Origin: Bacillus sp. RO3
GTDB lineage: Bacteria > Bacillota > Bacilli > Bacillales > Bacillaceae_B
Assembly (NCBI RefSeq): GCF_012911895.1
Contig: NZ_JAAXCV010000033.1
Location: 62,001-126,000 of the forward strand
Length of the DNA: 64,000 nucleotides
Direction: 5' to 3'
Position 1 is the stretch's first letter. Every line of letters begins with the position of its first letter. This document shows positions 18,524 to 26,905 of the stretch, in pieces. A program made the translations under genes and the position numbers. The notes below the pieces were generated by a model. The model made no database searches. It saw nothing but the letters and a program-made list of their open reading frames with translations, and was not told where the DNA came from.

Positions 18524-19837
18524 TTAGTTACTTGGAACTTTTAAGTCCGGGTATGCGTTTTGTGCTTTTTTGTAGAATTCTTTGACAGCTTCTTCTTTTG
18601 ATTTCTTACCGTCTACAAATTCCTGAACTGCGTTTCCATAGAATGTATCCAATTGTTGATCGTATTTCGTTACGATACCTGGCTCGATTTCTTTCGCTTG
18701 CTCAAGGAAGAATTGATAGTTATTTTGACCACCAAGGAATTCGTCACTGAAATCGTCTTTGATTTCATTCGTTACAGGCAGGTAGGATAGAACATCCCCT
18801 GTTTCTTTCGCCCAATCCGTTAAGAATTCATCATCTTGTGTCATCATTTTCACAAAGTCATAAGCAAGTTCTTTGTTCTCAGACTTTTCATACACTCCTA
18901 ACCAAGTACCACCCCAGAAGTACGGGCTTGGTCCATTTGTTACAGCCCAGTCCCCTGCAGATTCCTTCACGTTCGTTTTCAGAACACTGTGAAGACCCCA
19001 TGTAGGAAGAACATAAGAGAACACTTGAGTTTCTTTTTCTTTTCCATTTTCTTTTACTTTGATCGGCTTATCCATTGCTTCGAACCATGATGGAGACCAC
19101 TCAGGCGCCAGTGCTGTATAGCTGTTCTCACGTAATGTTTTAGCATAGTCCATGAACTCGATCTTTTGTTCCGTCAGCTTCAGTTCATTCTTGTCGTTCA
19201 CCCATGGTTGTGGATTGTCCCCTTGGGAGAACCAGCGGATTGAACCTTCATCCGGGAACATGCTGTAGCCTTTCTCTTTCATCTTTTCAGCTACTTTGAA
19301 TACATTGTCCATTGAGTTAAGCATATTGCCTACTTCAGTCGGATCATCTGTTCCAAGTACTTCTTTGGCGATGCTTCTCTTATAGAATAGTCCGCCTGGC
19401 GTCGTTTGCCATGACAGGGCTCTTACATTTCCTTCTTTATCTTTTCCTAAGTCAAAAACGTATGGAACATATTTATCTTTGATTTCATCTACGTTGTAAG
19501 GATCTTCTGATAAGTTTTCCCAATACCCTGCGTCAACCCATTGTTTAAGGAAGGCAATCTCACCGGTGAAAACATCCGGTGCCCCTACTCCGCTTTCAAG
19601 TACAGGCTTTAATTTCGTAGGATAGTCGGCAATGGGAACAATCGTCAATTCCACTTTCACACCATTTTTCTCTTCAAACTTTGTGATTGGTTTCTTTAAC
19701 TCATCTGTAAACGACCAAACCTTTAAATCTACGTCATTCTTTTTAGAATCACCTGATGATTTGGAGTCCCCCGCACAGCCTGCCAACACCCCTGCGATAA
19801 GTACAAACGTCAAGAATAGTGCTAAAACCTTCTTCAT
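18524..19837 (-). CDS. ABC transporter extracellular solute-binding lipoprotein
   Basis: 437 residues. The lipoprotein signal is MKKVLALFLTFVLIAGVLAGC with lipobox LAGC, then a Ser/Gly/Asp linker. The family-1 binding-protein fold is seen in LKVWSFTDELKKPITKFEEKNGVKVEL and TPGGLFYKRSIAKEVLG. It captures an oligosaccharide outside the membrane and delivers it to the two permeases. AAGGGGG precedes the ATG. First gene of the island, directly behind the LacI-type operators. Ligand specificity is not readable, but the two beta-glycosidases point to beta-glucosides. Confidence 0.93.
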   Translation of the reverse strand: MKKVLALFLTFVLIAGVLAGCAGDSKSSGDSKKNDVDLKVWSFTDELKKPITKFEEKNGVKVELTIVPIADYPTKLKPVLESGVGAPDVFTGEIAFLKQWVDAGYWENLSEDPYNVDEIKDKYVPYVFDLGKDKEGNVRALSWQTTPGGLFYKRSIAKEVLGTDDPTEVGNMLNSMDNVFKVAEKMKEKGYSMFPDEGSIRWFSQGDNPQPWVNDKNELKLTEQKIEFMDYAKTLRENSYTALAPEWSPSWFEAMDKPIKVKENGKEKETQVFSYVLPTWGLHSVLKTNVKESAGDWAVTNGPSPYFWGGTWLGVYEKSENKELAYDFVKMMTQDDEFLTDWAKETGDVLSYLPVTNEIKDDFSDEFLGGQNNYQFFLEQAKEIEPGIVTKYDQQLDTFYGNAVQEFVDGKKSKEEAVKEFYKKAQNAYPDLKVPSN

Positions 19838-19863
19838 CTTAATCCCCCTTTTTCACTTTTACT

Positions 19864-19926
19864 ATTATAGAATTCGAAAGCGGTTTCGTTTTCATCGTTT
19901 TTAAAATTCCGAAACCGGTTTCGGAA
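19864..19926 (-). promoter_or_regulatory. Promoter of the beta-glucoside operon with two LacI-type operators
   Basis: TATAAT (minus strand, 19864-19869) lies just downstream of operator CGAAAGCGGTTTCG (19875-19888). A second, perfect 20-bp palindrome TTCCGAAACCGGTTTCGGAA lies at 19907-19926. The operator core between -10 and -35 fits repression by the adjacent LacI regulator; cre-like character is also possible. Confidence 0.8.
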
Positions 19927-19944
19927 TTACCAAAAAAAATTAAG

Positions 19945-20967
19945 TTATTTTTTTTCTTTTTTCACAACTCCACATGATTCGCGGATCATTAACTGGACCG
20001 GAATCACTTCCGTTTTAAACAACTTCTTCTTTTGTATGATCTGTTTAATCAGTAAGTTTCCGGCACGGGCACCGATCACATCCGTGTCTTGTCTGATCGT
20101 TGTAAGTTTCGGTGTCACGTAGGCAGACATTTCAATATCATCATAGCCAATAACCGACATATCTTCAGGTATTCTCAAACCTTTTTCTTTAATGGCTTCC
20201 ATCGCACCGATGGCCATATGGTCCCCCGAAACAAAGACAGCAGTGGGGATCGGTTCCAGCATAAGCAGGGATTCCATAGCAGCCTTTCCTTCTTCAATCG
20301 AGAACATTCCACCATTTACAAGATATCCTTGATGAATCGGAAGGTTTAATTCATCCATGGCCTTAGTAAACCCTTTAATCCTTTGTGCCCCTGCATCAAT
20401 CGATGGATCACCTGAAATATGGGCGATTTTCGTATGACCCAGTGAATGAAGATAATTCACAGCCAGCTTTCCGCCCTCGATATTATCGGAATATACGACG
20501 CTGCAGTTCTGATCGCTCATGTCGATCACGACGATGGGGATATGACTGTTGATCATGTCCTGCACCTGGGGATCGCTTGGATCCGAACATATTACGACGA
20601 TTCCATCCACTGCGCGATATAAAAAGTGTTCCAGATAACTAGTATCCCGATTTCGCAGATTGCGAGAAGCAAAGATTAGATCATACCCTTCTTTCTCCAC
20701 AAACTTTCGGAAACTTTCAATAAGCGAGCTAAAGAAAGGGTGTTTCATACCTACCTCATTGTCCTCTGAGAACATGACACCGATTGTCCAGGATTTCTTA
20801 GTCGATAAAGACTGGGCATGTGCATTGGGGAGGTATCCCATTTCAGTTGCCGCATCGAGGATTTTCTTCTTTGTCTTTTCACTGACATCAGAGTAATTGT
20901 TTAGAGCTTTAGAAACTGTCGTACTGGAAAATCCAGTGCGTTTTGCTAAGTCATAGATTGTAACCAT
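19945..20967 (-). CDS. LacI family transcriptional regulator of the beta-glucoside island
   Basis: 340 residues. The N-terminal LacI HTH is VTIYDLAKRTGFSSTTVSKALN, with hinge helix around residues 46-58. A periplasmic-binding-like effector domain follows (IGVMFSEDN, GYDDIEMSAY). It should bind the CGAAANCGNTTTCG-type palindromes on both sides of its gene and release on an imported sugar. ATG at 20967 has GAGGGGACAGTA upstream. Effector is unknown. Same strand as the operon but with its own operator. Confidence 0.92.
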   Translation of the reverse strand: MVTIYDLAKRTGFSSTTVSKALNNYSDVSEKTKKKILDAATEMGYLPNAHAQSLSTKKSWTIGVMFSEDNEVGMKHPFFSSLIESFRKFVEKEGYDLIFASRNLRNRDTSYLEHFLYRAVDGIVVICSDPSDPQVQDMINSHIPIVVIDMSDQNCSVVYSDNIEGGKLAVNYLHSLGHTKIAHISGDPSIDAGAQRIKGFTKAMDELNLPIHQGYLVNGGMFSIEEGKAAMESLLMLEPIPTAVFVSGDHMAIGAMEAIKEKGLRIPEDMSVIGYDDIEMSAYVTPKLTTIRQDTDVIGARAGNLLIKQIIQKKKLFKTEVIPVQLMIRESCGVVKKEKK

Positions 20968-20984
20968 TACTGTCCCCTCTTCAT

Positions 20985-20998
20985 CGAAAGCGCTTTCG
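20985..20998 (-). promoter_or_regulatory. Operator upstream of the LacI-type regulator gene
   Basis: Perfect palindrome CGAAAGCGCTTTCG 18 nt upstream of the start codon, the same core as in the operon promoter; suggests autoregulation. Confidence 0.7.
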
Positions 20999-21090
20999 TT
21001 AATGTTATTATAGTCCAGACTTTTAATGGAATCAATATAATTTTTTGAAAAATGTTAATAGTTCCGGAGGTTTTTTCTGGAAGGTGATGT

Positions 21091-21235
21091 TGTCGGGCTT
21101 TTTCTGAAATTCTTTCAAGGAATCTCTCTTTTGCGGGCATACAACAAAATGTATTTTCACGTGAAAGCAGTTTCTCACTTGATTGGGATGCTTTCACGTT
21201 TTATTTCATGAAAAATCGTGCCAAATTGTGAATGG
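21091..21235. repeat. Dispersed intergenic repeat, copy A, with internal inverted repeat
   Basis: Head TGTCGGGCTTTTTCTGAAAT (from 21091) and tail ATCGTGCCAAATTGTGAA (21215-21232) resemble copies at 46.83 and 60.13 kb. Between them lies an inverted repeat ACGTGAAAGCA (21159-21169) / TGCTTTCACGT (21189-21199). No gene in this 345-nt gap. Confidence 0.5.
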
Positions 21236-21278
21236 AGCATATCGGAGCATATCCAATGCTTCCTCTCCTATTAAAAAA

Positions 21279-21301
21279 AGCAGTCCTGCTACAGGACTGC
21301 T
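21279..21301 (-). terminator. Terminator of swrC
   Basis: AGCAGTCCTG (21279-21288) and CAGGACTGCT (21292-21301) with a 3-nt loop; seven T follow on the minus strand. Confidence 0.9.
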
Positions 21302-21312
21302 TTATCTTGTAT

Positions 21313-24300
21313 TTACTCTTTCGCTGCTTTACGTTTTCGTCCACTTATTCTCCCTTTGATTTTCATCAGGATTTCGTACACGATCGGTACTACGACAAGG
21401 GTCAGTAAAGTCGAACTTGTCAATCCGCCGATGACAGTTACACCAAGTCCCTTGGAAATCAAGCCACTTCCTTCAAGACCAAGAGCCAGTGGGAACAGGG
21501 CCCCGATTGTGGCGATGGCAGTCATGAGGATGGGACGAAGCCGGGTGACACCTGCTTCCAGTAACGCTTCTCTTGTTGATAGGCCTTCGTTTTCTTTATG
21601 GATTACGCGGTCAATCAGCACAATCGCATTCGTTACGACGATACCTATCAGCATGAGTGCACCAATCATAGAGGAAATACTGATTGTTTCACCTGCAATC
21701 AATAATCCAAGTAATGCCCCTATGACGGTAAATGGTAACGAGAACAGAATCGCAAACGGAGCAAGACCACCGCCAAAGGTGATCACCAAGATCAGATAGA
21801 CGATGGCAATGGCTGCAAGCATCGCTAATCCCAATTGTGTAAACGATTCCTGGATATCTTCCGTTACACCGCCCATATCCACGGTGACACCTGGCGGTAA
21901 ATCAAGCCCTTCGATTTCTTTTTGGATGTCTTGTGATGCTTTTGAAACATCATCGGACTTTAATTCTCCGCTCACTTGGGCAAATACTTTTCCGTCCCGT
22001 CTTGAAACGGTATCGGATGTTTTGCCTTCCTGCACTTCAACGACGTCCTTAATCGGTATTTCCACCCCCAGTGGTGACTGGATGGTTTTGTCCGTTAAAT
22101 CATTGATGCTTTCATAGTCCTCTTTTTCAACATCCACATACACATTTACTTCTTCTCCATCTTTTTCAATGGTGGTGAGAACTGGACGCTGACGGGTCTG
22201 ACTAAGTTCCATGGCGATTTGGCCTGCTGTCAGTCCGAGCTCACTAAGCTTTTCCTGATCGGCAATGAAGGAATACTCGTCATAGGACTCGGAGATACTT
22301 GAATCCACTTTTTTATAGTCGTCTTTGCCTTCCATCTTTGTCTGGATTTCATTCACAACAGGCTCGATTTCGTTCAGGGTTTCTCCATACACATACACGA
22401 CAATTTCATTACTGCCGGCACTTGCTGAGAAGTCTTGTGATGCCCATTCCCCTTTTTCTGTTGTCTCTTGAAGATCTTTAATGACTTGTTCTTTTTCTAC
22501 AGAAAAATTCTCTGTATCCTCTTTATATTGAACATAGAATATAGCATTATTCGAGCTTCCCGGACTCATGGGGTTTTCACCGCCGACAGAGTATTGGATG
22601 GTGTCAGCACCTTTTCGTCCCTGGAAGTACTCTTCTGCTCTTTGAGCGATTTCAGCTACTTCTTCTTCTGTTTGACCCGGATCTGGTTTGTAGGTTGCCA
22701 TGACCATCTTTTCTTCATCAGACGGCAGGAAGCTTACTCCTATCAGTGGAACGAGGAACAAACTGCCAACCAGCATGGCAATAGCCAGGAGGGATGTGAT
22801 GATTTTATGATTAAGGGACCAGTTTAATACACCCTTATACCACTGTGCCAAACGGCTTTGTTTTTCTACATGCTTCTTCCCTACACCTTTTTTGAACATG
22901 GAGTGGGCAAGCATCGGCACAATCGTGACTGCGACCAGAAGTGATGCCAGCAGGGCAAAGACAATGGTCAAGGCGAATGGCAGGAACAACTCACCGATCA
23001 TTCCTTGAACCAAGCCCAACGGAAGGAAAACGGCGATGGTGACGATCGTTGAAGACGCAATCGGCACGAACATTTCTTTTGTCGCTTCACGGATCAACTC
23101 TTTCCCTTGCAGCATTTCACCTTTTAATGACATTCTGCGGTAGATATTCTCCACTACGACAATGGAATCATCAATGACACGTCCAATCGCTACGGTCATG
23201 GCTCCAAGGGTCATGATATTCAAAGTGATATCCATCTGTTTTAATAGTAAGATGGCGATTAATAGCGATAACGGTATCGACACAACCGAAATGAGAGTCG
23301 ACTTAATATCCCGTAAGAATAGAAGAATGATAATGACTGCAAACACCGCACCGAATAATGCTTTATTCAGCATGGTACTGACTGATTCTTCGATCGGTTC
23401 CCCCTGATCGAATGTAGAGATGATCTCGACACCCTCCAACTCTTTCTCAAAAACATTCACTTCATCTTTCACTGCGTTCACAACGTCCACCGTATTGGCA
23501 TCGGCTGTTTTGATTACTTGTATTCCTATGGATTCCTTTCCGTTTGTTCTGGAAATTGACTCCGCTTTACCAATTAATTCAATTTCAGCAACATCTGAAA
23601 GTTGTATGGTTGGAATTTTCATCCCGGCAGGTGCTTCAGAAGCCTGTCGATTCTGGATTCCCTGACCTTGAGGAGCCTCCATATTCCCGCCGGCAGACGG
23701 TATGACAGGAATCTTCAGGTCTTTCAAATCTTCAATCGTTGCGATGTCTCCATCCACCATCACGGATTTCTGACTGTCTTTAAACGTGTACAACCCAAGT
23801 GGGGCTGTCACGTCAGAGCCTTTGATGATATTTTTGATGGTATCTTCCGAAAGGCCGTACTGGGCCAATTTATCTTCATCGAAGACAATCTGGGCCTCCT
23901 GTATTTGCTGTCCTGAAACTTGAACAGAAGCTACACCTTCCACGCCTTCAAGCTGGGGAACAATAATTTCTTCCACTTCCCTGGTTAATTGATCCAGGGA
24001 TTGTTCTTCATTTGCAACACTCAGAGCAATGATGGGGAAAGCGCTAAAGCTTAATCTTGAGACTTCGGGCTCGTTCACTCCCTCTGGAAATGGAAGTTTG
24101 GATAAAGCATCCTCTACTTCTGTCTTTGCTTCATCCATATCCTTCGAAAACGTATATTCTATCTGAACGGCTGAAGCGTTCTGGTAAGACGTGGAGCTGA
24201 CGACATTCACTCCATTTAGATTTTTCAAACGTTGTTCAATCGGTTCTGAAACCTTTTCCGCTACATCTTCAGGGGTAGCACCCGGATACACAGTTGTCAC

Positions 24301-24441
24301 AGTAACAATCGGTGTATTGATATTTGGCAATGTTTCGAGCTTCATATTGAATCCTGAATATAAGCCTGCAATAATGACGATGATAGTCATCAGCCATACC
24401 GCAAACTTATTCTTAAGTACGAAATTGATAACACTGTTCAT
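21313..24441 (-). CDS. swrC: RND family multidrug/surfactin efflux pump (SwrC/AcrB type)
   Basis: 1042 residues, the full RND length with 12 membrane helices in two repeats. The N-terminus is NKFAVWLMTIIVIIAGLYSG, porter-domain motif YPGATPEDVAEKVSEPIEQ, and proton-relay Asp pair in GRVIDDSIVVVENI (TM4). It lacks the tripartite partners of Gram-negative systems, as does B. subtilis SwrC (YerP), which exports surfactin and other lipophilic compounds. Divergent from a TetR gene whose operators overlap the shared promoter region. ATG at 24441. The substrate here is inferred from homology only. Confidence 0.9.
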   Translation of the reverse strand: MNSVINFVLKNKFAVWLMTIIVIIAGLYSGFNMKLETLPNINTPIVTVTTVYPGATPEDVAEKVSEPIEQRLKNLNGVNVVSSTSYQNASAVQIEYTFSKDMDEAKTEVEDALSKLPFPEGVNEPEVSRLSFSAFPIIALSVANEEQSLDQLTREVEEIIVPQLEGVEGVASVQVSGQQIQEAQIVFDEDKLAQYGLSEDTIKNIIKGSDVTAPLGLYTFKDSQKSVMVDGDIATIEDLKDLKIPVIPSAGGNMEAPQGQGIQNRQASEAPAGMKIPTIQLSDVAEIELIGKAESISRTNGKESIGIQVIKTADANTVDVVNAVKDEVNVFEKELEGVEIISTFDQGEPIEESVSTMLNKALFGAVFAVIIILLFLRDIKSTLISVVSIPLSLLIAILLLKQMDITLNIMTLGAMTVAIGRVIDDSIVVVENIYRRMSLKGEMLQGKELIREATKEMFVPIASSTIVTIAVFLPLGLVQGMIGELFLPFALTIVFALLASLLVAVTIVPMLAHSMFKKGVGKKHVEKQSRLAQWYKGVLNWSLNHKIITSLLAIAMLVGSLFLVPLIGVSFLPSDEEKMVMATYKPDPGQTEEEVAEIAQRAEEYFQGRKGADTIQYSVGGENPMSPGSSNNAIFYVQYKEDTENFSVEKEQVIKDLQETTEKGEWASQDFSASAGSNEIVVYVYGETLNEIEPVVNEIQTKMEGKDDYKKVDSSISESYDEYSFIADQEKLSELGLTAGQIAMELSQTRQRPVLTTIEKDGEEVNVYVDVEKEDYESINDLTDKTIQSPLGVEIPIKDVVEVQEGKTSDTVSRRDGKVFAQVSGELKSDDVSKASQDIQKEIEGLDLPPGVTVDMGGVTEDIQESFTQLGLAMLAAIAIVYLILVITFGGGLAPFAILFSLPFTVIGALLGLLIAGETISISSMIGALMLIGIVVTNAIVLIDRVIHKENEGLSTREALLEAGVTRLRPILMTAIATIGALFPLALGLEGSGLISKGLGVTVIGGLTSSTLLTLVVVPIVYEILMKIKGRISGRKRKAAKE

Positions 24442-24502
24442 TGCGAATTCATCCCTTCTTCCCTATTAATGACTGAGCGGTCACGTCATACCCTAATATT
24501 AC

Positions 24503-24572
24503 TGACCGATTAGTCATAAGTCAATATACTTATATGGAAAAGGTTTATTTATTATGACCAATCGGTCATAAT
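24503..24572. promoter_or_regulatory. Two TetR-type operators in the swrC / tetR divergent promoter
   Basis: ATTATGACC-AATC-GGTCATAAT (24551-24572) is a 9+9 bp palindrome. TGACC-GATT-AGTCA (24503-24516) is a weaker version about 51 bp away, roughly five helical turns. Both lie between swrC and the TetR gene. Confidence 0.85.
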
Positions 24573-24604
24573 AAAAAGAAGGAGTTTATCAAGGAGAGGA
24601 AAGC

Positions 24605-25459
24605 ATGAAGGAAAAAGAAAAGTTAATTATAGAAACATCGATTAAACTGTTTGCCACGAAAGGATTTAACGCGACTTCCGTACAAGAAATTGTGAATGAG
24701 TGTGATATATCAAAAGGTGCATTCTATTTATACTTTAAATCAAAGGAAGCCCTTTTATTAGCCATCATGACCTATTATTTTCAAATGATCACGGCCAAAG
24801 TGAACGAAATAGAGAATGAGGATCTGCCTCCTTATGAAAAATTTCAAAAGCAGTTAGAATGTCAGTTCACGGAAATCTGTAAACATAAAGAATTCATCAT
24901 TATGCAAATCAGAGAGAATGCCATGCCGTTCAATGATGAGATCCATGATCTCCTCAATGATATGAAGATGGACACCCATCGGTATTATAAAAGGAGATTA
25001 TATGGGATTTATGGAAAAAAGATCGAACCGTACTTCTGGGATATTATCATGATGATCCAAGGTTTTTTCCATTCTTATTTAGAATTGGTGATGCTTGATA
25101 AAATACAGCTGGACTTTGCCTATCTATCCAAATTCATTTTAAAACGTACTGATGATTTAGTGGAGGGCCTGCTTAAGAGCGGGGATGAGCCTGTGCTTTC
25201 CTTTGAAAAGCTGGATGATCTGGTGAAGGATTTTACTTCCTCTAATAGAATCAATGAATCCACCCTTATTCATATGATTGAGGATGCGATGGAAGTAGCA
25301 GAGGACGATAACAGTCAAATTTCATTGGAGGTCATTAAAGAAGAAATCCAAAAGGAAGAAACCCGTCACGTCGTCATTAAAGGGATGATGATGAATCTTG
25401 AAGACGACCCATCGTTGAAGCATCTACTGAATGCCTTAAAACACTTTTATAAAATATGA
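24605..25459 (+). CDS. TetR/AcrR family regulator divergent from swrC
   Basis: 284 residues, longer than a typical 190-210-residue TetR protein. The N-terminal HTH is ETSIKLFATKGFNATSVQEIVNECDISKGAFYLYFKSKEALL. The C-terminal ligand domain is extended by an acidic region (MIEDAMEVAEDDNSQ), as in the B. subtilis regulator YerO next to swrC. It probably represses swrC and itself through the two palindromes. AAGGAGAGG precedes the ATG. Inducer unknown. Confidence 0.88.
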   Translation: MKEKEKLIIETSIKLFATKGFNATSVQEIVNECDISKGAFYLYFKSKEALLLAIMTYYFQMITAKVNEIENEDLPPYEKFQKQLECQFTEICKHKEFIIMQIRENAMPFNDEIHDLLNDMKMDTHRYYKRRLYGIYGKKIEPYFWDIIMMIQGFFHSYLELVMLDKIQLDFAYLSKFILKRTDDLVEGLLKSGDEPVLSFEKLDDLVKDFTSSNRINESTLIHMIEDAMEVAEDDNSQISLEVIKEEIQKEETRHVVIKGMMMNLEDDPSLKHLLNALKHFYKI

Positions 25460-25462
25460 CAA

Positions 25463-25490
25463 AAAGACCCGCTTATGAAAACGGGTCTTT
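25463..25490. terminator. Bidirectional terminator
   Basis: AAAGACCCG (25463-25471) pairs with CGGGTCTTT (25482-25490). It overlaps the stop codon of the DUF1284 gene and ends the TetR gene. Confidence 0.85.
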
Positions 25491-25917
25491 ATTTCGAACG
25501 AACACTCTCTCTCAGCTTCCCGATACCTTCTTTACAAACCCCGTACCCAAGCCATGAACAGCCTTCACATAATGAATCAAGATCTTCGGGCTTAACCTTC
25601 ATCGCGGTTTTAATGAGCAATTCTGATTTCAAATGGATTTCTCCAGGATTCAAACCTAAATGTCCTAGGACCCTACTATCCATAGATAAAACATGATCAT
25701 CGGAGCCCTGGCTCTTTTCACAGGCTGTTTTCCCTTTATGGGGACAGGCTTGGCAGGCATCATCAAACGCTTGAACGACCTGAATGGGAAAGTCCTTTTC
25801 CCCGTTTCTCATTTCACCGACGATGCCTTCCATTACGTCTATGAATTCAGGGCTATAGCCCATCCCTTGAAAACCATGGATGCACAGAAGATGGTGTCCT
25901 CTCAGAATCCTTTCCAT
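25489..25917 (-). CDS. DUF1284 domain-containing protein
   Basis: 142 residues, starting MERILRGHHLLCIHGFQGMGYSPEF, the DUF1284 signature. Two cysteine clusters, CQACPHKGKTAC (about 62-73) and CEGCSWLGYGVC (near the C-terminus), suggest metal or Fe-S binding (inference). Start chosen at 25917, with AAGGGGGATTTT upstream; the longer frame reads back into the neighbouring gene. It follows the NAD-binding protein gene by 13 nt. Function unknown. Confidence 0.8.
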   Translation of the reverse strand: MERILRGHHLLCIHGFQGMGYSPEFIDVMEGIVGEMRNGEKDFPIQVVQAFDDACQACPHKGKTACEKSQGSDDHVLSMDSRVLGHLGLNPGEIHLKSELLIKTAMKVKPEDLDSLCEGCSWLGYGVCKEGIGKLRESVRSK

Positions 25918-25930
25918 AAAATCCCCCTTT

Positions 25931-26584
25931 TTATAGCTGCTGGATATGATCCGATTCATGAATCGTGACTTTTTCACCTGTGGGGTCGTTAGCAACCCGG
26001 TACATTCCATAAGCGACTTGACGACCGGAGATGCTTCGGTATCTTTTCAGCTTACCTGCCAATACTGGACGCAAGGCTCTGGAAATGATTTCTCCCGCTT
26101 TTTCGCCAAGACGGAATTCGTCTCTTTCTCCTAACAGAAGAGCTGGTCTGAAGATGTGCAGCACCGGGAAATATAAGGCTATCAAGTCTTCTTCCAATTC
26201 CCCCTTCACACGGCTGTAAAAGAACGGAGAGCCAGAGCTTGCCCCGATTGCTGATATGACCATATACTGTTTGGCTCCATGTTCTTTCGCAAGCTTCCCC
26301 AGCTGAACGGGGTACTCGTAATCCACTTTTCGAAAGGCATCCTTCGACTTTGCTTTTTTGATGGTCGTTCCAAGGCAGCAAAACACATCATCAATTTCTT
26401 CATGGGGCAGGAGCTTCATCTGATCAAAAGGAATGACCCGTTCGTCCAGTTTGTCATGCTCCACTCCACTCTTTCTCCTTACAAATGAAATCACTTTTAT
26501 GTATTCTGGACTCTTAAGGAGAATGTCAATCAAGTGTGACCCGACTAATCCTGTGGCACCCGCCACTAAGGCTACCTTCGTCAT
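25931..26584 (-). CDS. NAD(P)-binding Rossmann-fold protein (HTATIP2-like atypical SDR)
   Basis: 217 residues with GATGLVGSH at residues 9-17 (dinucleotide-binding loop), CCLGTTIKKAKS and MVISAIGASSGSPFFYSRVKGELE, the pattern of HTATIP2-like atypical short-chain dehydrogenases. The YSRVKGELE stretch supplies the Tyr/Lys pair. A reductase or a redox sensor; substrate unknown. The second ATG (26584) is better spaced from AAGGA than the first (26590). Followed 13 nt later by the DUF1284 gene. Confidence 0.8.
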   Translation of the reverse strand: MTKVALVAGATGLVGSHLIDILLKSPEYIKVISFVRRKSGVEHDKLDERVIPFDQMKLLPHEEIDDVFCCLGTTIKKAKSKDAFRKVDYEYPVQLGKLAKEHGAKQYMVISAIGASSGSPFFYSRVKGELEEDLIALYFPVLHIFRPALLLGERDEFRLGEKAGEIISRALRPVLAGKLKRYRSISGRQVAYGMYRVANDPTGEKVTIHESDHIQQL

Positions 26585-26905
26585 CTGCATTCCTTCTTTC
26601 TTTTTTTAGTTCATTTATTCCGATAAACCCTTCCAGCTTCCGATAAGAGGGACAAACTTTCCCTCTTAAAGAGATATGCTGCATACTTGTCCCCTAAATC
26701 ATTCGGCTCATTTTAAGTATAGTGCATTTTAATCTTTTTAATAGAACGAATTATCAAAAAGGTTAATTTACATCGGCTTGAGAAACCATAACAAAAATTG
26801 TCTTTCTTTATTCCCGTTCTTTCTCTTTACAATCCTTTTCTACCTGTGAGATAGTAAGAACTTGTGTTTTTTCACAGGACAAAAATAAAGGAGATTTTAT
26901 CTAAC
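26585..26905. other. Intergenic region before the BCCT gene
   Basis: About 320 nt, AT-rich. It must hold divergent promoters for the NAD-binding protein and BCCT genes, but I see no convincing -35/-10 pair, operator or RNA structure. Confidence 0.5.

Noticed and set aside
20967..21197. 76-codon minus frame upstream of the LacI gene
   Set aside because: Overlaps the operator, promoter and the dispersed repeat; no start signal and no family resemblance.
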